Below, piece after piece: positions 10,326 through 20,860 of a DNA stretch of 64,000 nt. A model generated the notes under the pieces. That model saw nothing but the letters and a program-made list of their open reading frames with translations. It searched no databases and was not told the DNA's origin. The DNA is from Brachypodium distachyon (lineage: Eukaryota; Streptophyta; Magnoliopsida; Poales; Poaceae). Location of the stretch: NCBI RefSeq assembly GCF_000005505.3, contig NC_016132.3, positions 16,296,501-16,360,500 of the forward strand. The letters are read 5' to 3'. The first letter of the stretch is position 1. Each line of letters opens with the position of its first letter. The position numbers and the translations under genes are program-made.

Positions 10326-12540
10326 TCTTGCCGGAGCTGGGCCACTCACCTCGGAGGCTCACGGACCTAAGCTAGATTCGTTGCTCAATTACCAGGTTAG
10401 ATCGATGTGTTTTAAGTTAATATATCTAAGAGCATACCTTGTATACTTGCATTGGTTTACTAACACTTGGTTTTTGTTGCATGCAGATTCAGAAGTTTGG
10501 GTATCCAGAGACCCAAATGACAGAGCCTCAGATCACTCGGAGCCTTGAGGCATATATAATGTGGCTTCTCGGGAAGGTGATGTTCACCGAGAACCACGTC
10601 ACCACCATTAGCGCACGCTGCATCCCTATTGCAGTGGAGATCGCGAATGCAACTTGGGGTGACGACATCACACAGAGGAGTTGGGGTTCGGCCGTCTTAG
10701 CGGCTACGTACCGAGGTATGTGCAACGCTTGCCAACTTGCGTCGCCCAAGTCAGCCTGCTTGGATGTCCTTTATTGTTGCAGCTCTAGTCGTTGGAGAGG
10801 TTTTCTATCGGCCAACCAGACGTTACGGGTGATCACCGTAACCCTGAGCAAGAGTTGTTTGACTTAGAACACATCGACCTGCCTACTTTCGCGTCAATTT
10901 GGACACGTAGCAAGGTATGTCGAATGTGAAATTCATACATTAGTTTACATAAATCATGAATGAAGCTAACTTCTTTTTTTTACAGAGATGCTTTGCACAC
11001 GATCAGGTCAGGAATTGCTACCCATCATTCAACGAGCAGTTCGACGTGTTGCACTCTGAGGCGGTTGTCTGGGAGCCGTACACACAGGACGCCATCGAGG
11101 ATAGATACCCTGGCAGGATGTCCACGGTCTGCACGAGAGATTACACTTACTGGATGACAAAATTAAAGATCATCTTCGACGTCTGCGTGGAGGAGATGGC
11201 CCAGCAGAGGGTCATGAGGCAGTTTGGGGCACGCCAGTTGGTCGTTCCTCCACCGACGAAGGATCCACTTCCACAGATTGTCCACAGGTATGTGCAGTTC
11301 TCCAATTTATGATTGTCGTCTAGAATTGTCCATAATTTAAGTGTTCAACTTTCTATTGCGATCTCAGGTTTACCAGGAAGGGAAGTACCAGGACCCAGAC
11401 TCACTGGCTGCAGAGGGTTCAGTCGTACGTCACAGAGTGGGAGATTGCGACGACACGGGTTTGGCCATTGGAGGCCTTTGATCTCGATCTATTCAATGGA
11501 TATTTGAAGAGGTACATGACAACTACCCGATTGAGCATCATTCAGCACTCTCACCCCCAGGAGATAGCCGAGCCGAGTTTGCAAGATATGTACCCTAGAC
11601 AGTCTACTTCAGGCTCTAGACAGCACGCGGTAAGTATCTTCTCTTAACATAATGCATGTGTTTGTTACGTACTTTGCCATATATATGTATTACTCTTCGT
11701 GCCAATTGCAGGCTCAGTTGACACAGGATTTACAGGTCGAGTTCGCTGCGTATGGACGTTCGCTTTCGACCGGTCCACTTCTACTACCACGGGAGCCGCA
11801 CCAGTCCTAGCTTAGACGAATGGAGGAGAAGCTACGCTCTATTTACGCGGCTAACACGTGCACCCGCACTTCGGACATCGTTCACCACCAAGCGTCCGTA
11901 CGGCCCCCTCGTCACTCCACGCACCAGCAGCGGCCAAGTCAGCAGGAAGCACCGCACCCCCGTCACCACCCGCGTCCACGTCTACCAAAGCAGTCGACGC
12001 CCAGGCCACCACCTCCTGAGCAGGCCGGAGGCTCGTCGTGGCAGCAGCCATAGTCTTCTTTCGACTATTGGCACCAGCAGCAGCCCTCTTTTGAGGTGGA
12101 GGTTCAGCGTGGCAGCAACAACCCCCCTCTTTTCAGGATGGAGGTTCGGCGTGGCAGCACCAGCATAGTCCCTGGATGAACTTCGAGTTTCGTCCACTGA
12201 CCCAGCCACAGGGTATGTATATTTCTATCTATTGTGTTCATTACCATGACTGCTACACAATTCTAATGCTAAGTACTTTCCCACATGCAGGAGCCTACGG
12301 GCATCAGTCGTCGTTGTCCGAACCCTCGTGGGGTAGTGAGCAGGATCACGCTCAAGGAGAGGACTATTCTGTCCAACACAGCTGGATGTTCAGTACTCCG
12401 CCACACACAGGAGGATACACAATATCGTGAGGATGGGTCCGTGATTCCTCCGCGCAACGTTCTGCCACCTCATAGGTATGGCTGGACCACGCCACAGGCA
12501 CCCCCGGAACGCCGTCCCAGACGCCGTGCCTGATATTTGC

Positions 12541-12660
12541 ATGTAGGACCTATGTATGAGACATATTTCTACCTATGTATGAGACATATTTCTATATATG
12601 TATGAGACATATTTCTACCTATGTATGAGACATATTTCTACCTATGTATGAGAGAGACAT
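12541..12660 (+). repeat. ~25-bp minisatellite 3' of the PMD gene
   Basis: Four to five copies of a unit with CTATGTATGAGACATATTTCT follow the PMD stop codon directly. Confidence 0.85.
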
Positions 12661-12788
12661 GTAACTATTTTTCGCATTCTTATTCAAGTTACATTTGCAA
12701 ATAAAAAACGGCAGGACTGAAATACATATGCAATAGAAAGACTGAAATTAAAGTCGACAACTTAAAATAAGATAACCTAACTCTAGCC

Positions 12789-13208
12789 CTACGAAGATGA
12801 AGTGCTCTTGCCCTTAGACGATGATGTGCTCTTTCCCTTCGACGGTGCAATATTCTTCCCCTTGGACGATGAAGAACTCTTACCCGTTTTGCTTGGCATG
12901 AAAATATCTTCATCGGACGATGATGTACTCTTCCCCTTGGACGATGAAGAACTCTTACCCGTTTTGCTTGGCATGAAGATATCTTCATCGGATTCCTCCT
13001 CTTCAACCCATAACAATGGATGTTTTCTAGCCCATTGTAGGTATGACTCACTCTTACCTTCACCGTGCTTCTTCCACCTTTCGTGCAACCTTAGCAGTTC
13101 TTGCCGTATCTCTGCAGAAGTCCTCAATCGGAAATTGCACCTATAAAATTGGTGGCCCAGCTCAGTTAGTAGGGTGTCACTACTAATGAGTTCATCCCAT
13201 GGAACATC
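12789..13208 (-). CDS. Acidic Ser/Lys-rich ORF of the MULE, no ATG found
   Basis: An open minus-strand frame runs from 13208 down to the stop at 12789. It starts DVPWDELISSDTLLTELGHQ, continues FYRCNFRLRTSAEIRQELLR and then LHERWKKHGEGKSESYLQWA. Next is an acidic linker, then a ~22-residue module beginning SDEDIFMPSKTGKSSSSSKG that occurs twice. The N-terminal part looks like a genuine conserved fold and the C-terminal part is low complexity. No ATG opens the frame, and a TGA lies just upstream at 13209-13211. The true first exon is therefore elsewhere, or the gene is decayed. The frame overlaps the start of the GRF gene in antisense. I do not recognise the family. Confidence 0.5.
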   Translation of the reverse strand, partial: DVPWDELISSDTLLTELGHQFYRCNFRLRTSAEIRQELLRLHERWKKHGEGKSESYLQWARKHPLLWVEEEESDEDIFMPSKTGKSSSSSKGKSTSSSDEDIFMPSKTGKSSSSSKGKNIAPSKGKSTSSSKGKSTSSS

Positions 13209-13789
13209 TCAGGTGTTGGTGCGGCAATCTATGCAAGGTGAAGCAGGTGACAGATTTTTCAGATAAGCTGGGCATGAGGTTTTTCATGTGCGCGAACTAT
13301 GAGTATGAACCACCTGTCCCGGTTTCGCCGTACGACAAGCCTCCGGTAAGCACATTTAGATGTTCTAAAACAGGTTTTCTGTGTCATATCAGATTTGTAA
13401 CGGTAGGCTTTTTTGTAGTCTCCTCCGCCCCTATGCATGCGGTATCATTGAATTGACACGGAGATGCCAGATTTGGCGGTGGAAGAGACCAAAACAAGGT
13501 CCCGAAATGCATGCCAGCGTTTCCACGCGGAGGAGCGTGCGGAAAAAGCTGCAGCTCAGGAGAAAAAGGAGCAAGAGAAAGAGATGAAAGAGCATAGGGA
13601 GGAACAACATCGTTGGATTGACGAAGCACTAAGGAAAAACAGGGAGAAAGCGCTTGAGATGCAAGAGGAGGAACGAAGGCGCAAGGATGCTCGTGAGGCA
13701 GAAAGGGAGAGGCAAAGAGAAAGGACCACCGTGACAAAGACTGCAGAAGAACGTGGCGATACGAGCGGAAAATGGCCTAAGTGGTCTTA
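13199..13789 (+). pseudogene. GRF-type zinc finger and coiled-coil protein carried by the MULE
   Basis: Exon 1 (13199 to about 13346) encodes MEHLRCWCGNLCKVKQVTDF followed by GMRFFMCANYEYEPP. The CxCG...RFFxCxNY pattern is that of the GRF zinc finger, a nucleic-acid-binding module. The donor after the PYDKPP motif is GTAAGC. A second exon opens at about 13419 (SPPPLCMRYH), then meets TGA near 13454 exactly where homologous sequences have Trp before IDTE. It continues as a Glu/Arg/Lys-rich coiled coil to the stop at 13787-13789. GRF/coiled-coil ORFs are common passengers in grass transposons. The nonsense codon makes this copy a probable pseudogene. Confidence 0.6.
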
Positions 13790-13849
13790 GTAGTGCTTGT
13801 GTTTCAAATGTATTTGCTATCTTTAATTATGTCCAATTGCGTTATTACC

Positions 13850-14229
13850 AATGTATGTTAATTTAGTCGTGCCTTGGTTCCGTAACCAGCACATTATCGA
13901 TGTATGTTAATTTATCCAAATGTCAAGTCTTTCTGTTCAAACAAACCGCAAAGAATCGACACAAAAATTGTCCAGCAAATTATCGATGTATGTTACTCTT
14001 TATCCAAGTTGTCAAGTCTTTTAGTTCAAAAAACCGCGAGGATTCGAGACAAAAAATGGGCCTCGGCCGTGTATGCGTTGATCATGCAACGAATTCGGCG
14101 TGTTACTTTTATCCAAGTTGTCGAGTATTTTAGTTCAAAAGACTGCAAGGATCCGAAACAAAAAAATGGAATTACTTTGAATCTATTTTAGTTCAAAAGA
14201 CCGCAAACAAAAAATGGAATTACTTTGAA
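13850..14229 (+). repeat. Diverged ~90-110 bp tandem repeats next to the right MULE end
   Basis: The words TTATCCAAGTTGTCAAGT, TTTAGTTCAAAA and GACAAAAAATGG recur at about 13912, 14000 and 14110. A shorter direct duplication around GGAATTACTTTGAAT lies at about 14165-14230. No gene is present. Confidence 0.7.
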
Positions 14230-14481
14230 TCAGCCTGGCCGAAACCAACTGGGTCAGTCGGCCTGGGCGAAGCCGACTGGGCTTCAGTCGGCCTGGGCCA
14301 GGCCGACTGCCTCGTGGGGGCCCCGCGGGCTGAGCAGTCGGCCTGGCGAGGCCGACTGGGCCGAATCGGTTTGGGCCAGGCCGACTGGGCCCAATCGGCC
14401 TCACCCAGGCCGAGGCCGTATTATTTTTGAGATTTTTGAAAAAAATTTGAAAATGATTAAAAAAATCGTATTATTTAAAAA
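14230..14481 (-). repeat. Right terminal inverted repeat of the MULE
   Basis: Inverted match to 2145-2405. It contains a perfect hairpin at 14285-14309 with 12-bp arms (CAGTCGGCCTGG / CCAGGCCGACTG) around one base, plus several related modules. Confidence 0.8.
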
Positions 14482-15240
14482 TAGCTCTTTTCAATGAGAA
14501 GTGTTCTTGATTAATGTATGATCTCTATTTGGTTTGTTATAGTTGAATTCCTCAAGTCTTTGAGCGTTGCAATAGCCTAACACCGATCCTGGCACTACAT
14601 GGATTCATTTTTTAGCACCGTAGTTCTGATCTATATCAATATATACTAGGACACAATTATAGGGTTCTCAACTCTCAGCACCAATTATCGGTTTGTCACA
14701 AGATTGATATGTAGCTGCCTGGTGGTTTCATTCCAAATGGTTGCTACTTTTGCTGTATACACAAATTCTGGTGTTGTATACACAGTCAATTATACAGTGT
14801 TCTGCATTTTTGGTTCAGTTTCCGGCTACGTGTACTCTGAATGGCAAATTCATTTAGCAGCCTTATATTTGTTGGTCCGTCACTTTTGCAAGTTATTTAG
14901 AAACATAATTTAGCTAATTCCTTTCCATCTGTATTACATGCTAGCTCCCTGCTGATAAATCGCTCAAACTTCTCGATTGACAAGCCTTAAACCATCCGAG
15001 AGTAGCTCCTAAGGTACTGTACCGATCTTAAATATTGCAATTCTTACATATTCATGTTGTGTTTATTCATCATGTGATAGTGTTCATACTAGATCTGTAT
15101 TAAGTAGCAGCATGTAGGGACCACGAGTAGTAAACTCATGATTCGTACAAGGAAGGATTGGTTGTCACCTAGCTAATGTTCATATAAAATTTCCTTAACA
15201 CTTCTTACAATTTGCTAAATTTTGACCTTGTCTATTGCAG
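14482..15240. other. AT-rich sequence between MULE and Harbinger genes
   Basis: No gene is recognised. The left end of the Harbinger element would be expected here, but no copy of its right-end motif (GGCTCCGTTCGG) is visible. The left end may be lost. Confidence 0.35.
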
Positions 15241-15494
15241 TCTGGATTTCACTGTATAGACACTTTGTGACGGCGTCCACCCCTTTCACCGTGGCTTTCT
15301 CACCGGTAAGGCCCTCACTGTTTTTGTGCTGGACATGTTTTCTGAGGGTTTATCATTATTCACTACTTGTCTCAAACATGTTTATTTTTTTTAGATTGTT
15401 GCTGCACCGTGTAGAGTAGGAGAGGGTGAACCACCGCCATCCTGGGATTTAGTTGCAACACCCGACTTCACACAATTTAGACAGCAGCCTGAAG
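15241..15494 (+). other. Two short exon-like segments upstream of the Harbinger transposase
   Basis: 15241-15306 and 15395-15494 are bounded by CAG/GTAAGG and TTTTAG/GTATCC splice-like sites. They read in phase as WISLYRHFVTASTPFTVAFS then P, followed by IVAAPCRVGEGEPPPSWDLV with ATPDFTQFRQQPE. They look coding but the product is not recognised. They could be 5' exons of an element gene or captured host exons. Confidence 0.3.
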
Positions 15495-15572
15495 GTATCC
15501 TGACTTCATTGTCCTTTAGCAAGTTATACTTGGACTAGTAATGACTAGCAGTATTTTCTTTTTAGTATTGCA

Positions 15573-16846
15573 ATGAATACGATGACAAGGGATCATATTA
15601 GGAAGAGGGAGGACGAGGATGATGACGATATGATGTTTCTTATTTTTCCTCTGTTATATCAACTTGCTAAAAGAAGAGAAAGAAGGTCGCGCAACTTATA
15701 TTTGCTGACAGGCGAGGAGCGCGTTAGAGAATTACTTGAAGGCCATATCAAGAATTGTCAAGTAGCATTTAGAATGGAGCCTCATTTTTTCAAGTCTTTG
15801 GCCAATTACCTTAGACGGGAAAAATTGATACGTGATACTAGGATTAAAGTTGAGGAAAAGTTGGCCTTCTTTTTATGGATGCTTTCTCCCAATTCATCTT
15901 TTGAGGATCTTCAACTTGAATTCAAGCATAGTGGAGACACTTTTCACCACCATATAAAGAGTCTCTTCGACGTAATCCCTGCCCTCTGCCAAAAATTTCT
16001 GAAGCCACCCAATCTCAATCGAGTACATTGGAAAATTGAATCAAATCCAAGATTCTTCCCATACTTAAAGGTGCTTACCTTACCAGTTCCATCAAAACAA
16101 TACTTTTCTTCTCAAATTTCAGAAAATCACTTTTAGTTTTGTCTTTGCAGAATTGCTTAGGAGCCATTGATGGGACTCACGTTCCCATAACAATCTCAGA
16201 AGATAAGGCTGCACCTTTTAGAAATAGGAAGGGCACACTTAGCCAAAATGTTATGGTTGCTTGCGATTTCGATTTGAACTTCACTTTTAAATCCTGTGGT
16301 TGGGAAGGATCGGCTATAGATGCTAAGGTTCTTAGGTCAGCCTTGAACAGTGGTTTTAAAGTGTCACAGGGCAAGTTTTATCTGGTTGATGGTGGTTATG
16401 CCAACACCTCATCTTTCCTTGCTCCATATCGTGGTGTTCGTTATCATTTGAAGGATTTCGGTCATGGTCGCCGTCGACCCCAAAACTACAAGGAGTTGTT
16501 TAATCACCGTCATGCTGTACTACGGAATCACATAGAGCGGGCCTTGGGAGTTTTGAAGAAGCGCTTCCCCATTCTTAAAGTGGGCACACTTCATGGAATA
16601 AAGAACCAAGTCAAGATACCAGCGGCTGCTGCTGTATTCCATAACATCATCCGTTTACACAAGGGAGATGAGAGATGGTTAGACAACCAGCCCAATAATA
16701 TACCGGCAAATTTTGTGGATCTTCCCAACGGTGATGATCAAAATCAGCAAGGCCCTCAAAATCATGAAGACAACCTTAATAATCAAGGCAACAACCTTAG
16801 AGACACAATTGCACAACAAATGTGGGAAGATTACCGACCGGCATAG
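15573..16846 (+). CDS. PIF/Harbinger transposase (ALP1-like DDE nuclease), intact
   Basis: Exons 15573-16070 and 16151-16846 (80-nt GT-AG intron) give 397 residues without a lesion. The DDE_Tnp_4 nuclease triad is visible: Asp in AIDGTHVP, Asp in YLVDGGYAN, Glu in [16 protein letters not shown]. The N-terminal third holds the helical region with [19 protein letters not shown] and the [14 protein letters not shown] motif found in plant Harbinger transposases and the domesticated ALP1 family. The protein acts in the nucleus, normally with the Myb-like partner encoded downstream. Being intact, it could in principle mobilise related Tourist-like MITEs such as those at 29489 and 57287, although their ends differ from this element's right end. 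The ATG at 15573 follows a CAG-like acceptor context, and an upstream noncoding exon is possible. Confidence 0.88.
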
Positions 16847-17012
16847 TAGCTAGTGGATCACAATATTTATGGGATGTAATCGAGTACTACGTGTGAACTC
16901 TCTTTTAATGCTTATTCATAATTAATGCTTGGTGCATATGTATATTTAATGTGTGCTGATTTTGTATAAGTAATGCTTTAGTTGCTTGTGTTATAAATGT
17001 TGTCCAGAAGTC

Positions 17013-18267
17013 ATGATGACCGGAAGAGGATCGCCCATGCTGAACCTTAGGAAATCCAAAGTTGGAAAAAAGAAGCCATCCCCAAAAGGTAAGCGTTCTG
17101 AAATCCAAGTGTTCGACTCTATTTCTAACTAGCTATGCAATTTTTGCTTTCCATAACTGGACAATATGTTCTTCCAGTTTGTGTAGAAAAAAGCAGAGCT
17201 TCATGGAATCCAGGCCTAGAAAAGGCTCTTGTGGATTTGCTCCATGAGCACAATACTCCTGAGCATAGGGGACAGAATGGATGGACTCATGAATCATGGA
17301 ACTTGATGGCTAAGAAATTTCATGAGAAGCATCAATATGCAAATCTAACAAAGTCCCAAATGCAAGAAAAAGAGAAGGAGCTGAAAACAGACTATAGAAT
17401 TCTAAATGATGCTAGAAAGCAAAGTGGCGCTTCCTGGAATGATCAACGATGCATGATTGTGGCTAAACCGGCAGTTTGGGCCAACATTATAATTGTAAGA
17501 TGTTTTCTTGAATATTTTTCTTTCTCATTGAATTATGGTGTGCGTCTATTCACGGTTGTAACTCCTACTTATGCAGTCATTCCCTAGAGCCAAGAAGTTT
17601 CGTAACAATCCTTTCCCTCTCTTTGACGCTCTTGGAGAATTGCACGATGGTTAGTATACTACACCTTGCTTAATTATATGCTGTATCAAATGTTTCATCT
17701 TCCTTACTCCCTGATGTGCTTTTAATTTCTGTATTTAGGAAACACTGCTGATGGCATACACAACTTCACCTCAATTGAGCCATCACAGATCACAACTTCT
17801 ACGGAAGCAGATACCATTGATGTTGAGGCCGTAACATAGAGGTCATGTTTTCCGACCTTCAAGAGACCTCGGTATATGATGATGGACAAGCTAGTATGAC
17901 AAGGGATAGAGAAGTGGAAGCCAATATGCAAAGGAATGCTACTAGTACTACAACAAGAAATGAAGGTTAAGAACCCAAGAGACATCGACAGACTGCAGAT
18001 ATCACAGGAATGATGGAAAGCTTTCTTGAGTTTAGGGCCAAACAAGCTGAGGAAGAAGCTGCACGGTTAGCTAGAGAACGGGCTAAATCGAGTAATGTGG
18101 ATGATTTCTCAATCAAGAGGTGCATCGCTATGCTGAACACAATGGAAGTCACACCTCAAGAAAAAGTAAAGGCTTATGGGGTCTTCAAGACTATAGAGAA
18201 CTGTCAGATCTTCATCAATGCAGATCCTGATTCAGCTCTGCTGTGGTTAAGAAGCGAGATGAAATGA
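17013..18267 (+). pseudogene. Harbinger ORF1, Myb/SANT-like DNA-binding partner, damaged
   Basis: Exons are readable at 17013-17088, 17178-17494, 17577-17649 and from about 17740 to 18267. The second exon has the trihelix/Myb-DNA-bind_3 pattern SWNPGLEKALVDLLHEHNTP, then WTHESWNLMAKKFHEK, and the L..K.KELKTDYRILND region. This protein recruits the transposase to element ends. After EADTIDVEAVT the frame meets TAG near 17837. A shifted frame then continues (MFSDLQETSVYDDGQ), meets TAA near 17968, and runs on as a helical tail (FLEFRAKQAEEEAARLARER...VKAYGVFKTI) to the stop at 18265-18267. One frameshift plus one nonsense codon are therefore needed to explain it. The transposase next door is intact. 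Confidence 0.65.
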
Positions 18268-19282
18268 GTCAGGTACATTTCTTGTAGCAATTTTGTTCCG
18301 AACAGTTGGTTTGCTTTTGATAAAATTTTAGGAGTGCCATGAAAATAATTGGTGTTCAGTGCCATGCAAATTGTAGCAGTTCGTTTGCTTTTGAAAAAAC
18401 AGTACCTTGAATGGATTTCCATAATGCCAAATTATTTTCTGTTTCTCTGATTGGTCAGTTCATTCAACTCCCCGCGGCCACAAAATACAGAGTCAAATAT
18501 TATGTTGTCATTGGTATGCCTAGCAGATGTAGCAAGGAATATGACATCTTTTACGGAGCTCTTCCTTGTGTCGCGAAGCTGATCATGTGTTTGTATGCAC
18601 TTCTTGTTCATACTTACTGTATTGACCATGTATGCTGCTTAGTTGTTATTGCTAGGTTACTAATAAATTGTTGATTTTGTTTATCCAGGTGAAAGGACGG
18701 CTCCTGCAGTCCTCATTGAGGTTGCTGCATCGTGTCATGGAGTTTCTATTGTAGCAATATGCATTTGAATGCCTGACCAGGGAATTTCAGCTTCCCCTAG
18801 TACTAATTGAAACCAAACTTGGTTGTATTTTGCTGCTGAGACATGGTTCTGTGAAAGTTTGCAGCTAGTTGCTTCTCTTGGTGCTGGCAAATGTTATCAG
18901 TCTCTGTTTAATTTTGTCTATCCAAAATGTTTCAGCAAGCGTAAGTTTTTTTAAGGGAAAGCCAAGAATTATGAGTGCAGGTTATTATGTTAATTACTCT
19001 ATTAGTCACTCTGTTAATTACTCTACTAGTCACTATGTAAATTACTTTATTTTTCTGGTAATTAACTTTCTGACGTTAAGCTGCTGGATAAGCGCCTATA
19101 GTGTGCTAAAAGAAATTGTTGCTGCCGGAGGGTGTAATCGAATGAGCAAAAGTAGGCGGGGATTACAACCCCTTGTGGATTTAATCCCAACAGGGATTCG
19201 GTGGAGGGAAGGGATTAACCCAAACCCTGCGGGGATTAGTTCCGCTTGGGGATCTAATCCCTTGCAACCGAACGGAGCCTAA

Positions 19283-20860
19283 GGGATCAAACTGTAATCA
19301 ACAACCTCGTTGAATTGAGCAGTAAATTCTAGCCTTCTACCAAGGAATGAACCAAGCTTCTCTTGTGCTTTTTTCATAATGTGCCAGCGGCAGTTTCTGT
19401 GTACTGTGTTTGGGAAAACTTTAGCCATTGAAGCCCGCATTGCCCAATCTTGGTCAGTAATAATATTCTTATGAGCTTCACCATTCATTGCATCTACATA
19501 GGTCTCAAACAACCAATCAAAACTAGCTGCCTTCTCATCCCTCAAAAAGCCACACCCTAACATGAACGACTGCCCATGCCTATTGATACCGATGAAAGGT
19601 GCAAAGGGCATGTTGTACTGATTGGTCAAATAAGTAGTATCGAACCAGATGCAATCAGAATAAGCATCTCCATATGCTTTGCGGGCTGCACCATCCACCC
19701 AGAATAAGTTCTGAACCCTTTGTTCATCATCCAAAAGAACTTTGAAGTAAAAGCCAGGATCATCTAGTTGCTTCTGCGTAAAATAGGAAATAGTCTCGGT
19801 CATATCACCACCACAGGTTTGTGCACGCATCCTAGACAGTTGCTTATTGCCTTTGTTGTATATGGAACAAGAAGACCAGATCCATAAAACGATGACATTA
19901 GTTGCATCATACGACCTGGGAAAAAGAATGAACATCATGCATAAGAAAGGCGGCAACTAAACCAGTGTTTTCTTTTCTTTTTGACAAACTAGTGGTAATG
20001 TTAACAAAGAAATCGGAGAGGAAAGCAACTAGCACGCACCTGTCTCTAAATTAGAATCATGCAGAATTCTCAAGAAGTTATCTTCTTCCTTGGGAATGCC
20101 CTGGTGTGATCTTAGATATTTAGTCAACGAAGGTTTCGTAATCAAAGGGTGGTTGTGTTCTCCAATGAAATAAACCACTTGCCATCTGCTGTCCATTAAC
20201 TTGACAATCATCCGTGCTTTGCAATTTGTGCCTTTAATTGTCTCTCTTCTTCTTTTCTTTCGAGGTTTTTTCATGCAAAGCATCTTCTTGATCAATCTCA
20301 TCTTCGCTATCCACTTCAGATTCTGAGCTCACATCTGGAGCAACTTTAGTTTTTTGAGTCTTCTCACCATCTGTCTTAGGCTTTCTGAATTTATTGCAAA
20401 CAAAAAGCTGCTTCTCCACTTCATTTGTGTACACTGATCTCTTAGATGTGCTTGACCTTGTCGAGAACCCCAACCTTAGTGCATAGGCATTGTAGTGATC
20501 TTTTGCACATAACAGCGTGCCAAATCTCATCCCCAAATAAGGCTCACTTGGTTGCGATAAAACCTCATCTTTTGGTATTTGCGCATCATTGTTGTCATTG
20601 TCGGGCATGCTTGTTGTATCTTGATTAAAGTCAGTGGACTCAATTTGTCCAACCTAGCCCTCATAGCTAGCAAACTGCATGCTTCCATTATGTGATGCAA
20701 CAACATTTCCTTCGGTACAAATTGGTTGGTTTACTTCTTTGCCGGGGGCAGGCTGTGTGCAGTATTATGGCAACGTAACTGTTGCACAGCCTTCGCCAAC
20801 ATGATCATTTGTATCATCAACTAGATCGGTAGGCAACTCATTAAGATTCAGCCAATCCAT
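19283..20860 (-). pseudogene. FAR1/FHY3-related (FRS) gene, truncated by the Harbinger insertion
   Basis: FAR1-related proteins are transcription factors domesticated from Mutator transposases. On the minus strand an ATG at 20860 opens MDWLNLNELPTDLVDD, then an in-frame stop follows after VTLP. The FAR1 zinc-finger region is clear: YLGMRFGTLLCAKDHYNAYA, then FVCNKF, then a one-base shift to RRRETIKGTNCKARM and WQVVYFIGEHNHPLITKPSL. After an intron the transposase-derived region continues (NLFWVDGAARKAYGDAYSDC, IWFDTTYLTN, ITDQDWAMRASMAKVFPNTV, HRNCRWHIMKKAQEKLG). It breaks off at EVVDYSLIP, where Harbinger sequence starts. At least one stop, two frameshifts and the insertion disable it. Confidence 0.8.

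Larger units (their letters stand above)
9700..12533 (+). pseudogene. Plant mobile domain (PMD, aminotransferase-like) protein carried by the MULE
   Basis: PMD proteins occur in plant transposons and as domesticated MAIL1/MAIN-type nuclear proteins. Readable exons are 9700-9842, 9943-10241, 10322-10395, 10487-10914, 10986-11287, about 11369-11629, and a Pro/Gln/His-rich tail to 12533. Domain hallmarks include AGLLPFARLVEATRAEM, HTFHFRWGEMAPTLQEVSML, LGLSLVGDPIGP, FDLEHIDLPTFASIW and FDVLHSEAVVWEPY. Exon phases agree across the first introns. Lesions include TAG at 10786-10788 (Trp position in a GCPLLLQLW-like motif) with a nearby one-base frameshift, and a stop near 11810 before the LRRMEEKLRSI stretch. 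Position and orientation directly behind mudrA fit the known MULE-PMD association. The final exon boundaries are approximate. Confidence 0.75.
2145..14481. mobile_element. Composite Mutator-like element (MULE) with long inverted ends
   Basis: A ~250 bp GC-rich segment at 2145-2405 recurs in inverted orientation at 14230-14481. Both outer ends read TTTAAATAATACG inward, followed by a run of AGTCGGCC / GGCCGACT modules. Between them lie a mudrA-type transposase (6666-9392), a plant-mobile-domain gene (9700-12533), an antisense acidic ORF (12789-13208) and a GRF-zinc-finger gene (13199-13789). A solo LTR (2624-5770) is nested on the left. Long inverted ends around a mudrA gene are the hallmark of the Mutator superfamily. 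No 9-bp target duplication could be seen, so the exact termini are uncertain. The coding genes carry several stop codons, so this copy cannot be autonomous unless the stops are bypassed. Confidence 0.75.
15241..19279 (+). mobile_element. PIF/Harbinger element (right end defined, left end not found)
   Basis: The element contains a DDE transposase (15573-16846) and a Myb/SANT-like second gene (17013-18267), the two-gene layout typical of PIF/Harbinger. The right end reads ...CCGAACGGAGCC at 19279 and is followed by TAA, the 3-bp target type of this superfamily. The right ~150 bp is rich in GGGATTA/TAATCCC words. It interrupts the FAR1-like pseudogene beginning at 19283. The left boundary given here is only the first element-like sequence. 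Confidence 0.6.
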
